Source of the DNA: Oscillospiraceae bacterium HV4-5-C5C | GTDB taxonomy: Bacteria > Bacillota > Clostridia > Saccharofermentanales > Fastidiosipilaceae | Reading direction: 5' to 3' | DNA: 64,000 nt | NCBI GenBank assembly: GCA_012034405.1 | Contig: JAAVLZ010000012.1 | Coordinates: forward strand, 34,421-98,420 | In this document: positions 17,907 through 27,001 of the stretch, piece after piece | How the letters are laid out: every line of letters begins with the position of its first letter | Numbering within the stretch: the stretch's first letter is position 1 | The notes under the pieces: model-generated | What the model was told of the DNA's origin: nothing | The model's database searches: none | Seen by the model: only the letters and a program-made list of their open reading frames with translations | Translations under genes and position numbers: made by a program

Positions 17907-20233
17907 GATGGCGACCTCTTGTCTGTAGCTGGCGGGGCAGCAGCCGCCGGATCCGGCTGCAGCAGAAACGTTTCTTCCAGGGTCAGCTGCCGGGCCAGCT
18001 CCTGGATACGAGTCTTGCCGGTCTGATTGACTTCTGCAATGGCTTCCGCCAGATCCCGGCGCAAACCACATAGCTGTTCATTGATCAGGAAATCCAGCAG
18101 CAGCTCCAGGTCATCCGATGCGAAGATCAGTTCGTTTTTGACCAGCCGCTTGGCTGACATAAACAGTTCATCCTCAAAGGCACCCTGCTGAAGGTTTCCG
18201 ACACAGGCTTTCATGGTTTCCAGCGCCGCAGCCAGCTGCCCGGGCGTAATCCCCGCCTGAATGATCAGCAAGCCGGGATACTTCCGAAGCGAGGAGGATA
18301 TGTGGTAGGCAAAAGCATGTTTTTCCCGCACCTGATCAAAAAGCAGGGAGTGCGTCACCCCGCCCAGGATTTCATTCATGATATCCGCCGCGGCAGCGCC
18401 GGCTTCATGATAGGCGGGCAACCCGCCGTAGATCAGCACCGCGCGAGGCTGCTCCAGCTCTCTGAACTCCCGGTGCAGCTGAGCCTGCGGCAGCGGATAC
18501 TGACCCGGCAGCAGGCCTGGACGCGGCAGCAGCCGGTGGCTGTCAGAAGGAAAGCGGCGCAGGTTAGCGACCACCGCATCAATGGTGTCCTGTTCCAGAT
18601 CCCCCGCGGTATATACTTCAAGCCTGGCTTGCCGCAGCAGCTCCTTCCAGGCTTGGGTTACCTGTTGCCGGGTCAAGCGGCTGATTTCCGCCGCAGAGCC
18701 GTGAGAGCCCAGGCCGGGGGCCTGACCCTCCCAGAGCAGATTCAGGGCCCGTTCCAGGGAATACAGACCCGTATCCTGCCGGCGCGCTGCCAGTTCAGTG
18801 ATCAGATTGCGTTTTTCCAATTCAAAAAAGTCCTGCTGGAATAAGCCATCGTCATCCAGCAGCGGCTTGGTCAGCAGCCTGAATAAAATATCCTGCAGTT
18901 TACGGAAGGGACGGCTGCCCTCCAGACCGCTCTTGACACTTTCGCCCGTAAACGTCAGCGTCAGCAGATCCGTCTGGGCGCTGATATGGCAGCTGATCCT
19001 GGAGCCATAAAGTGACACCGTCTCCCTGACCAGATCCGCGTGTGTGGGATAGTCCTGACCGGTCTGCAGCAGGCGGGCCAATAAAGCGTAGGCCGCCGCT
19101 CTTTCAGGGGTGATCCGGTGACGCGCGATAATTTTAATCAGGGAGGTATTGAAGCGCCGTGAAGGCAAATGATAATAAGGCAGCCCAGCCCGGTCGTCAA
19201 TCAACTCCAGCCGCTCGCAGCTGGCCTGATAATCCCGGGCGTTCTGAATATCCTCATGAATCTGCGTGGTCATGGTCAGGAAACTGGGGAAGGTTTCCTC
19301 CGCCCGCAGGAAGGAGACAAAAAAGACCTCTATCTCCTGATCATATAAATCCATTTCATAGCCCAGGATAAAAGTTTCCAGCAGCGGCACGGTATCGACT
19401 TTGTTCACCGTCGGCCTGATCCCAATATTGGAAATACTGGGATAAATGCGGCTGCCAACCCGGGTACGGGTCGCGTAGACACCGTAGGGAGGGCAAAACT
19501 GCAGGGGTGAAACCGCCACATTAGCGGTCGGCATCCCGGCGGTGCGGCCCAGCGCGTGTCCCCGGATGACCGGACCGGTCATACTGAAATCATGGCCCAT
19601 CAGCCGGGAGGCCGCCTCAACTTTACCCTGCTGCAGGTAATTTTTGATCCGCCGGGTGGAAACCGGTTCAGCTTCACTGTTCAGATCCCGCACAATTTCA
19701 ACCTGAACGCCGTTTTGCCGGCCCCATTCGGCCGCCAGCCGCGCAGTGCCGCGGCGCTGATAGCCAAAGCGGAAATTTTCACCTATGACCAGACAAGAGA
19801 CGCCCAGGCCCCGGTGAAGGATATCAGTCAGAAACGCTTCCGGTGACAGGCGGCGGAACGGATCGGTATAACGCTGGTTGATCAGGCGGCTGGCACCCAG
19901 CTGCAACAACATGCTGGCCTTTGAAGCCGGCTGCTGCAGTAAACCGTGATAATGGGTTTCTTTAAAATCAAAATCCAGCTTTTGCGGCAGAACGTCAAAG
20001 GAAAAAACCAGCGGCGTCAGTTGCTGTCGCGCCGCCACACACAGCATCCGGTCCAGCAAAACGCGGTGTCCGCGGTGCACCCCGTCAAAAAATCCCAGAG
20101 CCGCCACATAGGGCCCGCCCTCACGGTAGCGCTCATACCAGGCAGAATCCTCCTGCAGCAGGTCACCGGTATAAACGGCCGCCTCCGGCCAAACCGCAGT
20201 GCTTGCTCCCTCAGTCAGTATTTGGTCAGTCAT
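17903..20233 (-). CDS. ribF: Fusion of riboflavin kinase/FAD synthetase RibF and a YfmF-like M16 domain
   Basis: 776-residue product with two parts in one open frame. Residues about 1-336 are RibF, converting riboflavin to FMN and FAD: adenylyltransferase phrase LGFFDGVHRGH (46-56), the kinase motif GRTAGMPTANV (about 229-239) and the ending FLRAEETFPS. Residues about 345-776 are an M16-like domain of the YfmF type (LPSRRFNTSLIKI, then the ALLARLL and LYGSRIS blocks), lacking HxxEH as YfmF proteins usually do. No stop or frame change separates them. The ATG at 20233 overlaps the truB stop by 8 nt. ribF after truB is the classic order, and a yfmF-yfmH pair is common, but their fusion is unusual. 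Confidence 0.9.
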   Translation of the reverse strand: MTDQILTEGASTAVWPEAAVYTGDLLQEDSAWYERYREGGPYVAALGFFDGVHRGHRVLLDRMLCVAARQQLTPLVFSFDVLPQKLDFDFKETHYHGLLQQPASKASMLLQLGASRLINQRYTDPFRRLSPEAFLTDILHRGLGVSCLVIGENFRFGYQRRGTARLAAEWGRQNGVQVEIVRDLNSEAEPVSTRRIKNYLQQGKVEAASRLMGHDFSMTGPVIRGHALGRTAGMPTANVAVSPLQFCPPYGVYATRTRVGSRIYPSISNIGIRPTVNKVDTVPLLETFILGYEMDLYDQEIEVFFVSFLRAEETFPSFLTMTTQIHEDIQNARDYQASCERLELIDDRAGLPYYHLPSRRFNTSLIKIIARHRITPERAAAYALLARLLQTGQDYPTHADLVRETVSLYGSRISCHISAQTDLLTLTFTGESVKSGLEGSRPFRKLQDILFRLLTKPLLDDDGLFQQDFFELEKRNLITELAARRQDTGLYSLERALNLLWEGQAPGLGSHGSAAEISRLTRQQVTQAWKELLRQARLEVYTAGDLEQDTIDAVVANLRRFPSDSHRLLPRPGLLPGQYPLPQAQLHREFRELEQPRAVLIYGGLPAYHEAGAAAADIMNEILGGVTHSLLFDQVREKHAFAYHISSSLRKYPGLLIIQAGITPGQLAAALETMKACVGNLQQGAFEDELFMSAKRLVKNELIFASDDLELLLDFLINEQLCGLRRDLAEAIAEVNQTGKTRIQELARQLTLEETFLLQPDPAAAAPPATDKRSPS

Positions 20234-21233
20234 CAAGATGAACGAACATCCTTTCTGCCGCCAGGACCTCCCGATCATCGGGTAACCGGCGGATATAGAC
20301 AATCCCGCTCAGGCCCTCCGGTCCCACGGCACGATAGCGCGAGCGCGCTTGGCGGGGCAGTGCCAGCAATTGCGGGTCACTGGCCTGTTGCTCCTGATAC
20401 AGCATACATCCAGGAGGCAGATCAACAAACTGACCATACAGCAGCTTGCGGGTGTCTTCTGCTGTTAATTTTACCACAGGGATATGTTTTAGGGCAGCTT
20501 CAGCCGGCAGCAGCAAATCGTCCAGTCCGGCGGTGGACGGACCGGCCGCCGCGGCTTCCAGCCGGGCCGGCGTCAGACTCTGCGCCAGCGTAAACGGGCC
20601 GGCCTGGGTTCTGGTCAGGCGGGTTGTATAAGCCGGAAAGCCCCAGCGCTGTGCCAGGTCATAAACCAGGCTGCGAATATATGTCCCCTTACTGACCTTA
20701 AACTCAGCAGATAGCACTAAAGGCGCCGCGGCATCTCCTTCAGGATCCAGCCAGGCGGCCAGAAAGTCCGCCTGTTTTACTTCTATCTGACGAGGTTTGG
20801 GTAAACGCGGCGGCGTGCTGCCGCTTCTGGCATAGCTGTAAAGGGGGCGGCCGTCAATTTTGACGGCCGAATACAGGGGCGGCTGCTGAGTCTGCCAGCC
20901 CTGCAGGCCGGAAATTCCGCGGGCCAGATACCGCGCCTCCTCCGCCAGCCACTCCTGCAGCAAAGCAGCCGGCGGCGTCTTAATCTGATCGGTTTCACCT
21001 TCGCGGTCAAGGGTGGTGGTGGAGCGGCCGACTCTGAATTCTACCCGGTAAGTTTTGTCATATTCATCCGTGTAAGGAATGGCGGCCGTGGCGCGGCCCA
21101 TAAAAACCGGCAGGACGCCGTCTGCCAGCGGGTCCAGTGTCCCACAGTGGCCGGCTTTCTTGATTCCAAAGAGGCGGCGCAGAAATGCAACCGCCGCAAA
21201 TGAGGTCATCCCCTCCGGTTTATTTAAGACAAT
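20226..21233 (-). CDS. truB: tRNA pseudouridine-55 synthase TruB
   Basis: Makes pseudouridine 55 in the T-loop of tRNAs. The catalytic motif GHCGTLDPLADGVLPV with the nucleophilic Asp is present, as are the later blocks YSAVKIDGRPLY and KGTYIRSL. The first ATG (21209) would cut off conserved N-terminal residues: the in-frame codons upstream read GIIVLNKPEG, the family's KPxGxTS motif. No ATG, GTG or TTG exists between that and the upstream in-frame stop at 21267, so an AUU (21233) or AUA (21236) start is inferred, overlapping the nrnA stop. The C-terminal PUA-like part is present. Confidence 0.93.
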   Translation of the reverse strand: MVLNKPEGMTSFAAVAFLRRLFGIKKAGHCGTLDPLADGVLPVFMGRATAAIPYTDEYDKTYRVEFRVGRSTTTLDREGETDQIKTPPAALLQEWLAEEARYLARGISGLQGWQTQQPPLYSAVKIDGRPLYSYARSGSTPPRLPKPRQIEVKQADFLAAWLDPEGDAAAPLVLSAEFKVSKGTYIRSLVYDLAQRWGFPAYTTRLTRTQAGPFTLAQSLTPARLEAAAAGPSTAGLDDLLLPAEAALKHIPVVKLTAEDTRKLLYGQFVDLPPGCMLYQEQQASDPQLLALPRQARSRYRAVGPEGLSGIVYIRRLPDDREVLAAERMFVHLDD

Positions 21234-22294
21234 TATGCCCCCTGGTTTCCGAGCTGAGATAACACCTCACCTGCTTTCTGAATGACAGTCTGTCTGGCTT
21301 CCGACAGCTGCTGACCTCGCAGGGTAAAGCCTGACGCTCTTAAGTGTCCGCCGCCCCCAAAGGCCTGGGCAAAAGCAGACGAGTCAAAATGCTCCCCGCT
21401 CCTTACGTTACCGCGGATTTCGCCGTCCGTCATTTCGCGAAGCAGCACAGCCACCTCCACGCCATCTACGTCCCGGAGCATGGAAGCCAGGCCTTCAAGA
21501 TCCGTATCTTCCCCCCCGATCTGCTGCATCAGGCTATGCGGAAGGTCCGCAATAATCAGGCGGCCATCATAGTAGAATTCCGCCCGCTGCGCGGCCTCAC
21601 CGGTATACCGTAGTTTTGCCGGCGTGATAATATCAAATAAACGGCCGGACAGCTCGTTGGTATCAATGGGGTACCGCATTAAGGTTGCCGCCGCCTCAAA
21701 AGTCCTGGCAGTAGTAGACGAAAAAGAGAAGCGGCCAGTATCGGTCATCAGCCCGGTCATCAGACAGGTTGCGATTTCCAGGTCCAGCAGATTCATGCCC
21801 AGGCGGCTCTCCAGGTAATCAGCCAGAAAAGCGACGATTTCGCACACCGCCGCAGCTTTTGTATTAACCAAAGTCGTCGGGCTGGGCGGCAGCTTTGAGA
21901 TGTGGTGGTCAATAATAATCTGCCTCGGGCAGGCCTCAAACAGAGCCTGTCGCTGACCCAGGCGGTCACCTGCCGCACAGTCAATAGCCAGGGCTATGGT
22001 TTGACGCGCGGTTACCTCCCGGCTGGCTCCGGTTTCATCCGGATCATAAACCCGGATGAATTCGCGGCCAGGTAAAAAAGACAGCTTGGAAGGCAAGGGT
22101 TCACTGGTCAGGACCACCGCTTGTACAGAACACTGTTTCAGCAGCTGGGCCAGGCCCAATCCCGCGCCTAAAGCGTCGCCATCCGCATTAATGTGCGGGT
22201 AAATATAAACTGTCTGCTCCTGATTTCTGCAGCTGAGCAATTGATCTGTGATAGCCGCAAATGACGGTAAATAAGCCTTATTCCCTTGTATCAC
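21233..22294 (-). CDS. nrnA: DHH-family oligoribonuclease / pAp phosphatase NrnA
   Basis: Cytoplasmic phosphoesterase that degrades nanoRNA and hydrolyses 3'-phosphoadenosine 5'-phosphate. The 353-residue product has the DHH motif series: INADGDALGAG (about 36), the namesake IIIDHH (about 132), and the DHHA1 domain with the glycine-rich GGGGHLRASGF near residue 320. The start is a GTG with AGGATGGGG 6 nt upstream. It sits between rbfA and truB, the usual order in Bacillota. Confidence 0.94.
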   Translation of the reverse strand: MIQGNKAYLPSFAAITDQLLSCRNQEQTVYIYPHINADGDALGAGLGLAQLLKQCSVQAVVLTSEPLPSKLSFLPGREFIRVYDPDETGASREVTARQTIALAIDCAAGDRLGQRQALFEACPRQIIIDHHISKLPPSPTTLVNTKAAAVCEIVAFLADYLESRLGMNLLDLEIATCLMTGLMTDTGRFSFSSTTARTFEAAATLMRYPIDTNELSGRLFDIITPAKLRYTGEAAQRAEFYYDGRLIIADLPHSLMQQIGGEDTDLEGLASMLRDVDGVEVAVLLREMTDGEIRGNVRSGEHFDSSAFAQAFGGGGHLRASGFTLRGQQLSEARQTVIQKAGEVLSQLGNQGA

Positions 22295-22328
22295 CTAAAA
22301 CCCCATCCTAATCCATCCCCATTTGAGG

Positions 22329-22757
22329 TCAGTTCAGGTCTCCGTCAGGTTCCGTCGTGTCCCCAGCCGGGACGGCAGTATCAGCGGAGTCTGAAGCTGA
22401 CGACGCTTTGACCCGGCCCATCGCCTGGTCAATCAGGCGATTCAGGCGGAAAGCATGGTCAATGGAATCATCTTCTTTAAAATGCAGCTCCGGAACCACC
22501 CGCAAGCGCATCCGCTTGCCAATCTCCGTTCTGAAAAAGCCCTGGGCTTTTGAGAGTGCCTGAAAACAGGCTTTCTTTTCCTCTTCAGAGCCCATGACAC
22601 TGACAAATACATTAGCATGGGACAGGTCCCCTGATACCTCAACCGCCGTAATACTGGTCAATTGCGGAATACGCGGATCCCTGACCTCATGCTGCAGCAG
22701 ATCAGCCAATTCACGGCGGATTTCATCCCCCACCCGTGCCGGTCTGTTATTGCTCAT
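22329..22757 (-). CDS. rbfA: Ribosome-binding factor A
   Basis: KH-fold protein that binds the 30S subunit and helps mature the 5' end of 16S rRNA. The 142-residue product has the family N-terminus (RVGDEIRRELADLLQHEVRDPR) broken here as RVGDEIRREL..EVRDPR, the core VSVMG and the RVVPELHF segment. It has a 20-residue acidic tail. Its ATG overlaps the infB stop as TAATG, giving coupled translation. Confidence 0.95.
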   Translation of the reverse strand: MSNNRPARVGDEIRRELADLLQHEVRDPRIPQLTSITAVEVSGDLSHANVFVSVMGSEEEKKACFQALSKAQGFFRTEIGKRMRLRVVPELHFKEDDSIDHAFRLNRLIDQAMGRVKASSASDSADTAVPAGDTTEPDGDLN

Positions 22758-25700
22758 TAACGTTCAACTTCTTTCATTTCATAGCACTCAATCACATCGC
22801 CAACTTTAATATCGTTAAAGTTTTCAATGGATATGCCGCACTCAAAGCCCTGGGCCACTTCCTTGACATCATCCTTAAAGCGGCGCAGGGAAGCGAGTTT
22901 TCCTTCCATGATGACGATACCGTTTCTGACCAGGCGGATATCTCCGTTCCTGACGACTTTGCCGTCCGTTACATAAGCGCCCCCGATAGTGCCGACATTA
23001 GAGACCTTGAAGGTTTCCCGAATCTCAACATGGCCCAGCACAACTTCCTTGAACTCCGGTGCCAGCATACCCTTAAGGGCAGCCTGAATATCATCAATGG
23101 CGTTATAGATCACCCGGTACAGGCGGACATCCACCCCGGTTTCCTTGGCCATATCCGCGGCCGCGTTAGATGGGCGAACATTAAAGCCTATGACAATGGC
23201 ATTACTGACATCGGCCAGGCGAATATCTGATTCATTGATCGCACCGACGGCGCCGTGAATGACATTGACTTTCACCTCAGCGTTCTGCAGTTTCTGTAAG
23301 GATTGGGTCACCGCTTCAACTGAACCCTGCACATCAGCCTTGATGATCAGATTCAATTCTTTGATCTCACCCTCAGACATGCGCGTAAACAGGTTATCCA
23401 GACTGAGCTTCTGACGAACGCCCAGCGAATCCTCCCTGATTTTATTACGGCGCGTTTCAGCCAGATGTCTGGCCAGTGTCTGATCCTCAACCGCGTAGAA
23501 GAGTTCACCCGCGTCCGGCACATCCGGCAGGCCCAGAACCTCGACCGGCACAGAAGGACCGGCTTTTTTGACTTCATTGCCGCTGGCGTCAGTCATCGCG
23601 CGGATATTTCCCACAATGGCGCCGGTAACGATGGTATCCGACAAGTGCAGCGTGCCACGCTGGACCAGCATGGTTGCCACCGGTCCGCGGTTTTTGTCCA
23701 GTTTTGCTTCAATAATAATACCCTTAGCCTGACGGTCCGGATCAGCTTTCAGATCCAGGATGTCCGCGGTCAGCAGGACCATTTCGAGCAGATCCTTGAC
23801 GCCTTCACCCGTTTTGGCGGATACCGGAACCATGATGGTGCTGCCGCCCCAGTCTTCAGGTATGACGCCTTGTTCCGACAGCTCCTGCTTGACGTGGTCG
23901 ATATTGGCCCCGGGTTTATCAATCTTGTTAATTGCGACAACAATTTCCGTATTAGCCGCCTTGGCATGGTGAATAGCCTCTATCGTCTGCGGCATCACGC
24001 CGTCATCCGCGGCCACCACCAGAATCGCAATATCTGTAGCTTGAGCGCCGCGGGCGCGCATGGTAGTAAAGGCCTCATGGCCGGGCGTGTCCAGGAAGGT
24101 GATTTTGCGATCTCCGACTCTGACCATGTATGCGCCGATATGCTGGGTGATGCCGCCGGCTTCGCCCTTAACCACAGAGGTTTTGCGGATATAATCCAGC
24201 AAGCTGGTCTTACCATGGTCAACGTGACCCATGACCGCAACCACCGGCGGGCGGGGTTTGAGCTTGGCAGGATCATCCTGTGAATCATCAAACAGCAGCT
24301 CTTCATCAGAGACTTCAACCAGTTTGTCCGTACTGATATTAAACTCATTGGCTACCAGCGAAGCGGTATCATAGTCAATGGCCTCATTCAACGTAGCCAT
24401 CATGCCGAGCTTCATCAGCTCTTTGATAACTTCAGCTGAGGTCTTTTTGATGGCTTCAGAAAACTGCTTAACCGTCAGGGCTTCCGGCAGCGTGACATGC
24501 GTCAGCACCGCCACAGAAGGGCTTTGACGGCGGCTTTGCTGGCGAAGTCTCCCGCGCCTGGCCAGTCTCATCACCTCATCATCCCGCTCCAGGCCGGGCT
24601 CGGCGCCTTTGCGCCCATGGTTACGGCCGCTGCCCCGTTTATTTCGGTCAATCGCGTCCCGCTGGGAAAAATTAGCGCGGCCTTCCGGCGTGCTGCGGCC
24701 AAACAGCTCCGGAGCAGCGTCCGGCTTTTTGCGGGCCGGCGCGCGTCTGGCGTGCTGCGGGCGCTGATCCTCATCCTTATCTTTATCCATGTAGCCGCCA
24801 CCGCCGGCGTTATACGCGCGGGGTCCCGGCCGTCTGCCGGGAGCGGATGAAGGACTGGCACCAGGGCCGCGGCGCTCCATGCCCGGGCCGCCGGCAGGTC
24901 CACGGCGGTCGTTGCTGACCGGTCCGCGGTCTCTGGCCTCAGCCTGCCGCTGCTTACGCTGGGCAAAAGCCTGAGCTGTAGCCGCCAGTGAACTGGCTAC
25001 GCCGTTATCCTTTTTTTGCAGATCAAAGATATTGCCCACCTTACCGGGAGTCGGCGCCTGACGCATGCTGTTTACCGGTCTGGCCTCACGAGTCGGTCCC
25101 TGGCCGCGATTAGGCGCATCCGGGCCGGGCTCACGGGATTTAGCCGGAGCCGCCGTAGCAGCAGGCGCCGCAGGCATATCAGCAGCCCTGGCTGACCGGT
25201 TAGCCGGAGCGGCAGCCCGGCCGCCTTCAGGACGCGGGGCGGTTCGGCCGCTCCGGTCACTGCGATCTCTGCCCGAGCCGTCAAGCTGGCCGCCGCGCGC
25301 ACGGTTGTCCGCCTGGCGGCGGCTGCCGGCTGGCTGGCCGCCGCGGTTAAGCTGAGAAAGGTCCATCCGCCCGACTTTGCGGGGTTCCGGCGCGCTGCCC
25401 AGACTGCCCCGGGCGGGGGTGGTCTTCTCAACCTGAGGAGCCGCAGCCATGACCGGGCTCTGGCTGGCTGAGACCGACGCAGCGGCATCCGCGGTTTTAG
25501 TTGCGGCAGGTTCCGCGGCTGACGCCTGAGATTTGGTTTCAGGCTCAGCCGATACTGCCCGAGCCGCCGGTTCTACCTGAGAAGGCTCACTGGCATCCGG
25601 CACCGGCTTATCCGCAGGCGCAGCCGGTTCAGCTTCCGCCACCGGCTCAGGCCGGACCTGTGCCTCACCCGGAGCAGCAGCGGTTGCAGTCGCGGGCCGG

Positions 25701-26086
25701 GCCTCAGGTACAAAGGCAGCAGCCGATTCCACCCCGGGAAGCGAAGTCTGAGCCGGCTGCGCCTCAGCAACCGGTTCATGCTCATCCGGAGCCTGCTGAG
25801 CGGGCTTGGCTTTTTTATGAGCTTTGACCACCTTAACGGTTCCGGTAATCTTTTTCCCTGACACGCCCTGCATGGTAATCACCGGGCCGGCAGGATCAAC
25901 GGCAGTCTCATCATCAACCGGAGCTGATTTATCCTCAGCATCTTGCGTTTCCGGCGCGTCAGCCGACAGTCTGCCGTTTTCTTCCTCCGCCCGTTTATTG
26001 TCCTGGGGCAGGGGGGCGGCATCCTGATGCAGATCGGGTTGATTACTAAAACCTGCCTTCAGTCCGGACTCATCCATTTTTGTCAT
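22757..26086 (-). CDS. infB: Translation initiation factor IF-2
   Basis: GTPase that places initiator tRNA on the 30S subunit. The C-terminal ~580 residues are the conserved core: IF2-N domain, G domain with [17 protein letters not shown] and NKIDKPGA, and domains II-IV. The first ~500 residues are low complexity, rich in Ala, Pro, Glu, Arg and Gly, typical of long IF-2 forms but at the long end (1109 residues in all). Start choice is uncertain: GTG at 26116 or ATG codons at 26086 and 26077; the ATG at 26086 is taken. An internal promoter lies just upstream. Overlaps rbfA by 3 nt. Confidence 0.97.
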   Translation of the reverse strand: MTKMDESGLKAGFSNQPDLHQDAAPLPQDNKRAEEENGRLSADAPETQDAEDKSAPVDDETAVDPAGPVITMQGVSGKKITGTVKVVKAHKKAKPAQQAPDEHEPVAEAQPAQTSLPGVESAAAFVPEARPATATAAAPGEAQVRPEPVAEAEPAAPADKPVPDASEPSQVEPAARAVSAEPETKSQASAAEPAATKTADAAASVSASQSPVMAAAPQVEKTTPARGSLGSAPEPRKVGRMDLSQLNRGGQPAGSRRQADNRARGGQLDGSGRDRSDRSGRTAPRPEGGRAAAPANRSARAADMPAAPAATAAPAKSREPGPDAPNRGQGPTREARPVNSMRQAPTPGKVGNIFDLQKKDNGVASSLAATAQAFAQRKQRQAEARDRGPVSNDRRGPAGGPGMERRGPGASPSSAPGRRPGPRAYNAGGGGYMDKDKDEDQRPQHARRAPARKKPDAAPELFGRSTPEGRANFSQRDAIDRNKRGSGRNHGRKGAEPGLERDDEVMRLARRGRLRQQSRRQSPSVAVLTHVTLPEALTVKQFSEAIKKTSAEVIKELMKLGMMATLNEAIDYDTASLVANEFNISTDKLVEVSDEELLFDDSQDDPAKLKPRPPVVAVMGHVDHGKTSLLDYIRKTSVVKGEAGGITQHIGAYMVRVGDRKITFLDTPGHEAFTTMRARGAQATDIAILVVAADDGVMPQTIEAIHHAKAANTEIVVAINKIDKPGANIDHVKQELSEQGVIPEDWGGSTIMVPVSAKTGEGVKDLLEMVLLTADILDLKADPDRQAKGIIIEAKLDKNRGPVATMLVQRGTLHLSDTIVTGAIVGNIRAMTDASGNEVKKAGPSVPVEVLGLPDVPDAGELFYAVEDQTLARHLAETRRNKIREDSLGVRQKLSLDNLFTRMSEGEIKELNLIIKADVQGSVEAVTQSLQKLQNAEVKVNVIHGAVGAINESDIRLADVSNAIVIGFNVRPSNAAADMAKETGVDVRLYRVIYNAIDDIQAALKGMLAPEFKEVVLGHVEIRETFKVSNVGTIGGAYVTDGKVVRNGDIRLVRNGIVIMEGKLASLRRFKDDVKEVAQGFECGISIENFNDIKVGDVIECYEMKEVER

Positions 26087-26157
26087 CTCTTCAGCTAGCT
26101 CCTCCGTTTTTGGCACTTAGTACGCAGCGTTGCTTCGCAACGATACACAGTCGTTAT

Positions 26158-26187
26158 ATTATACCTTATATGATGTCAGTAGCTCAA
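26158..26187 (-). promoter_or_regulatory. Internal promoter before infB
   Basis: Minus strand: -35 TTGAGC, 18-nt spacer and a consensus -10 TATAAT in the 100-bp gap between ylxQ and infB. A small stem-loop (CGTTGC, loop GAA, GCAACG) lies in the expected leader at about 26127-26141. This gives infB expression independent of the rimP promoter. Confidence 0.7.
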
Positions 26188-26210
26188 GGCAAAGCCAGTA
26201 TTTACTTAAT

Positions 26211-26552
26211 TCAGGCCAGATAGCCTCGTATCCCTTCAGCAAAGGAAGCGTCTGTCAGGGCTAACACGGCCCGGGGCTTGCCGTGCCCAAAGCGCGCGAA
26301 GTCCGCTTTACTGCCACAACAGCAGCCGCTGATACCGGTCTCCGCCGCGGCTTTCATCACATGTCGAAGCGTGTTAGGTGAGCAGTCCTCCGCCAGGATC
26401 AGCAAGCTGACCTGCTTTTTCCTGATCGCGCGGTCGACCGCGTCACTGCCCATCATCAGCTGGCCGGCTCTATAAGCCAGACCCAGCAAGCCCAGTATTT
26501 TGCTTCGCCGCTGGGGATCCTGCACCGGTTCAAAGGGATTTATGGTTTCCAT
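26211..26552 (-). CDS. ylxQ: L7Ae-family RNA-binding protein YlxQ
   Basis: Small L7Ae/L30e-fold protein, 113 residues, that probably binds K-turn RNA; exact role unsettled. The family phrase KILGLLGLAYRAGQLMMG and the LLILAEDCSPNT strand-loop are visible. The start overlaps ylxR by 23 nt. Standard position between ylxR and infB. A CCC triplet (residues about 77-79, GISGCCCGSK) is a local oddity of unknown meaning. Confidence 0.88.
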   Translation of the reverse strand: METINPFEPVQDPQRRSKILGLLGLAYRAGQLMMGSDAVDRAIRKKQVSLLILAEDCSPNTLRHVMKAAAETGISGCCCGSKADFARFGHGKPRAVLALTDASFAEGIRGYLA

Positions 26553-26928
26553 CTTTTATCACCCGCCTGACTGCCCGTCCATCCGGCAGCAATACAGTTG
26601 TCTCCCCTTTGGCCAGACGCTGCTGTCTCTGAAGCTCTGCGGCTTGTTCCTGCTGCCAGCGCAAAGCTTCAGCCATAACCTGCTCCTTGAGCTGGTCCTT
26701 GCAGGCTGGTTCTAAGGCTTTCAGTTCCAGCTGCTGCTCCAGGCGGCGGCCTTTCCACAAAGCCTCGATACAGGCCGGGTCCTTACAGACATAAAACCCC
26801 CGGCCTGGCATTTTCCCGATTGCATCCAGCCTTATTTCTCCGTCCCGGCGAACCAGGCGCAGCAGATCCCGCTTATTCCGCATCTTCCGGCAAACCACGC
26901 ACATGCGCTGTGGTACGCGCTTAGCCAT
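26530..26928 (-). CDS. ylxR: YlxR family RNA-binding protein (DUF448)
   Basis: Small basic protein proposed to bind RNA or act as nucleoid-associated regulator. The N-terminal 80 residues fit the family: RMCVVCRKMRNKRDLLRLVR, the GRGFYVC segment and a CIEAL helix. A further 45 residues, Gln/Arg-rich and likely helical, extend beyond the usual ~90-residue length and overlap the start of ylxQ. Third gene of the rimP operon. Confidence 0.9.
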   Translation of the reverse strand: MAKRVPQRMCVVCRKMRNKRDLLRLVRRDGEIRLDAIGKMPGRGFYVCKDPACIEALWKGRRLEQQLELKALEPACKDQLKEQVMAEALRWQQEQAAELQRQQRLAKGETTVLLPDGRAVRRVIKDGNHKSL

Positions 26929-27001
26929 TTAACCTTCCCCCTGATTTCAGCCAATAATCACAGATATTTAACCCCGCAGCAGACCAGCTGCTCCGGCGGC
27001 C

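Noticed and set aside
20226..21209. truB starting at the first ATG (21209)
   Set aside because: It would discard the conserved KPxG part of the family motif that is encoded just upstream in frame.
25072..25488. Arginine-rich alternative frames inside infB
   Set aside because: They are out-of-frame readings of the low-complexity, GC-rich N-terminal coding region of IF-2.
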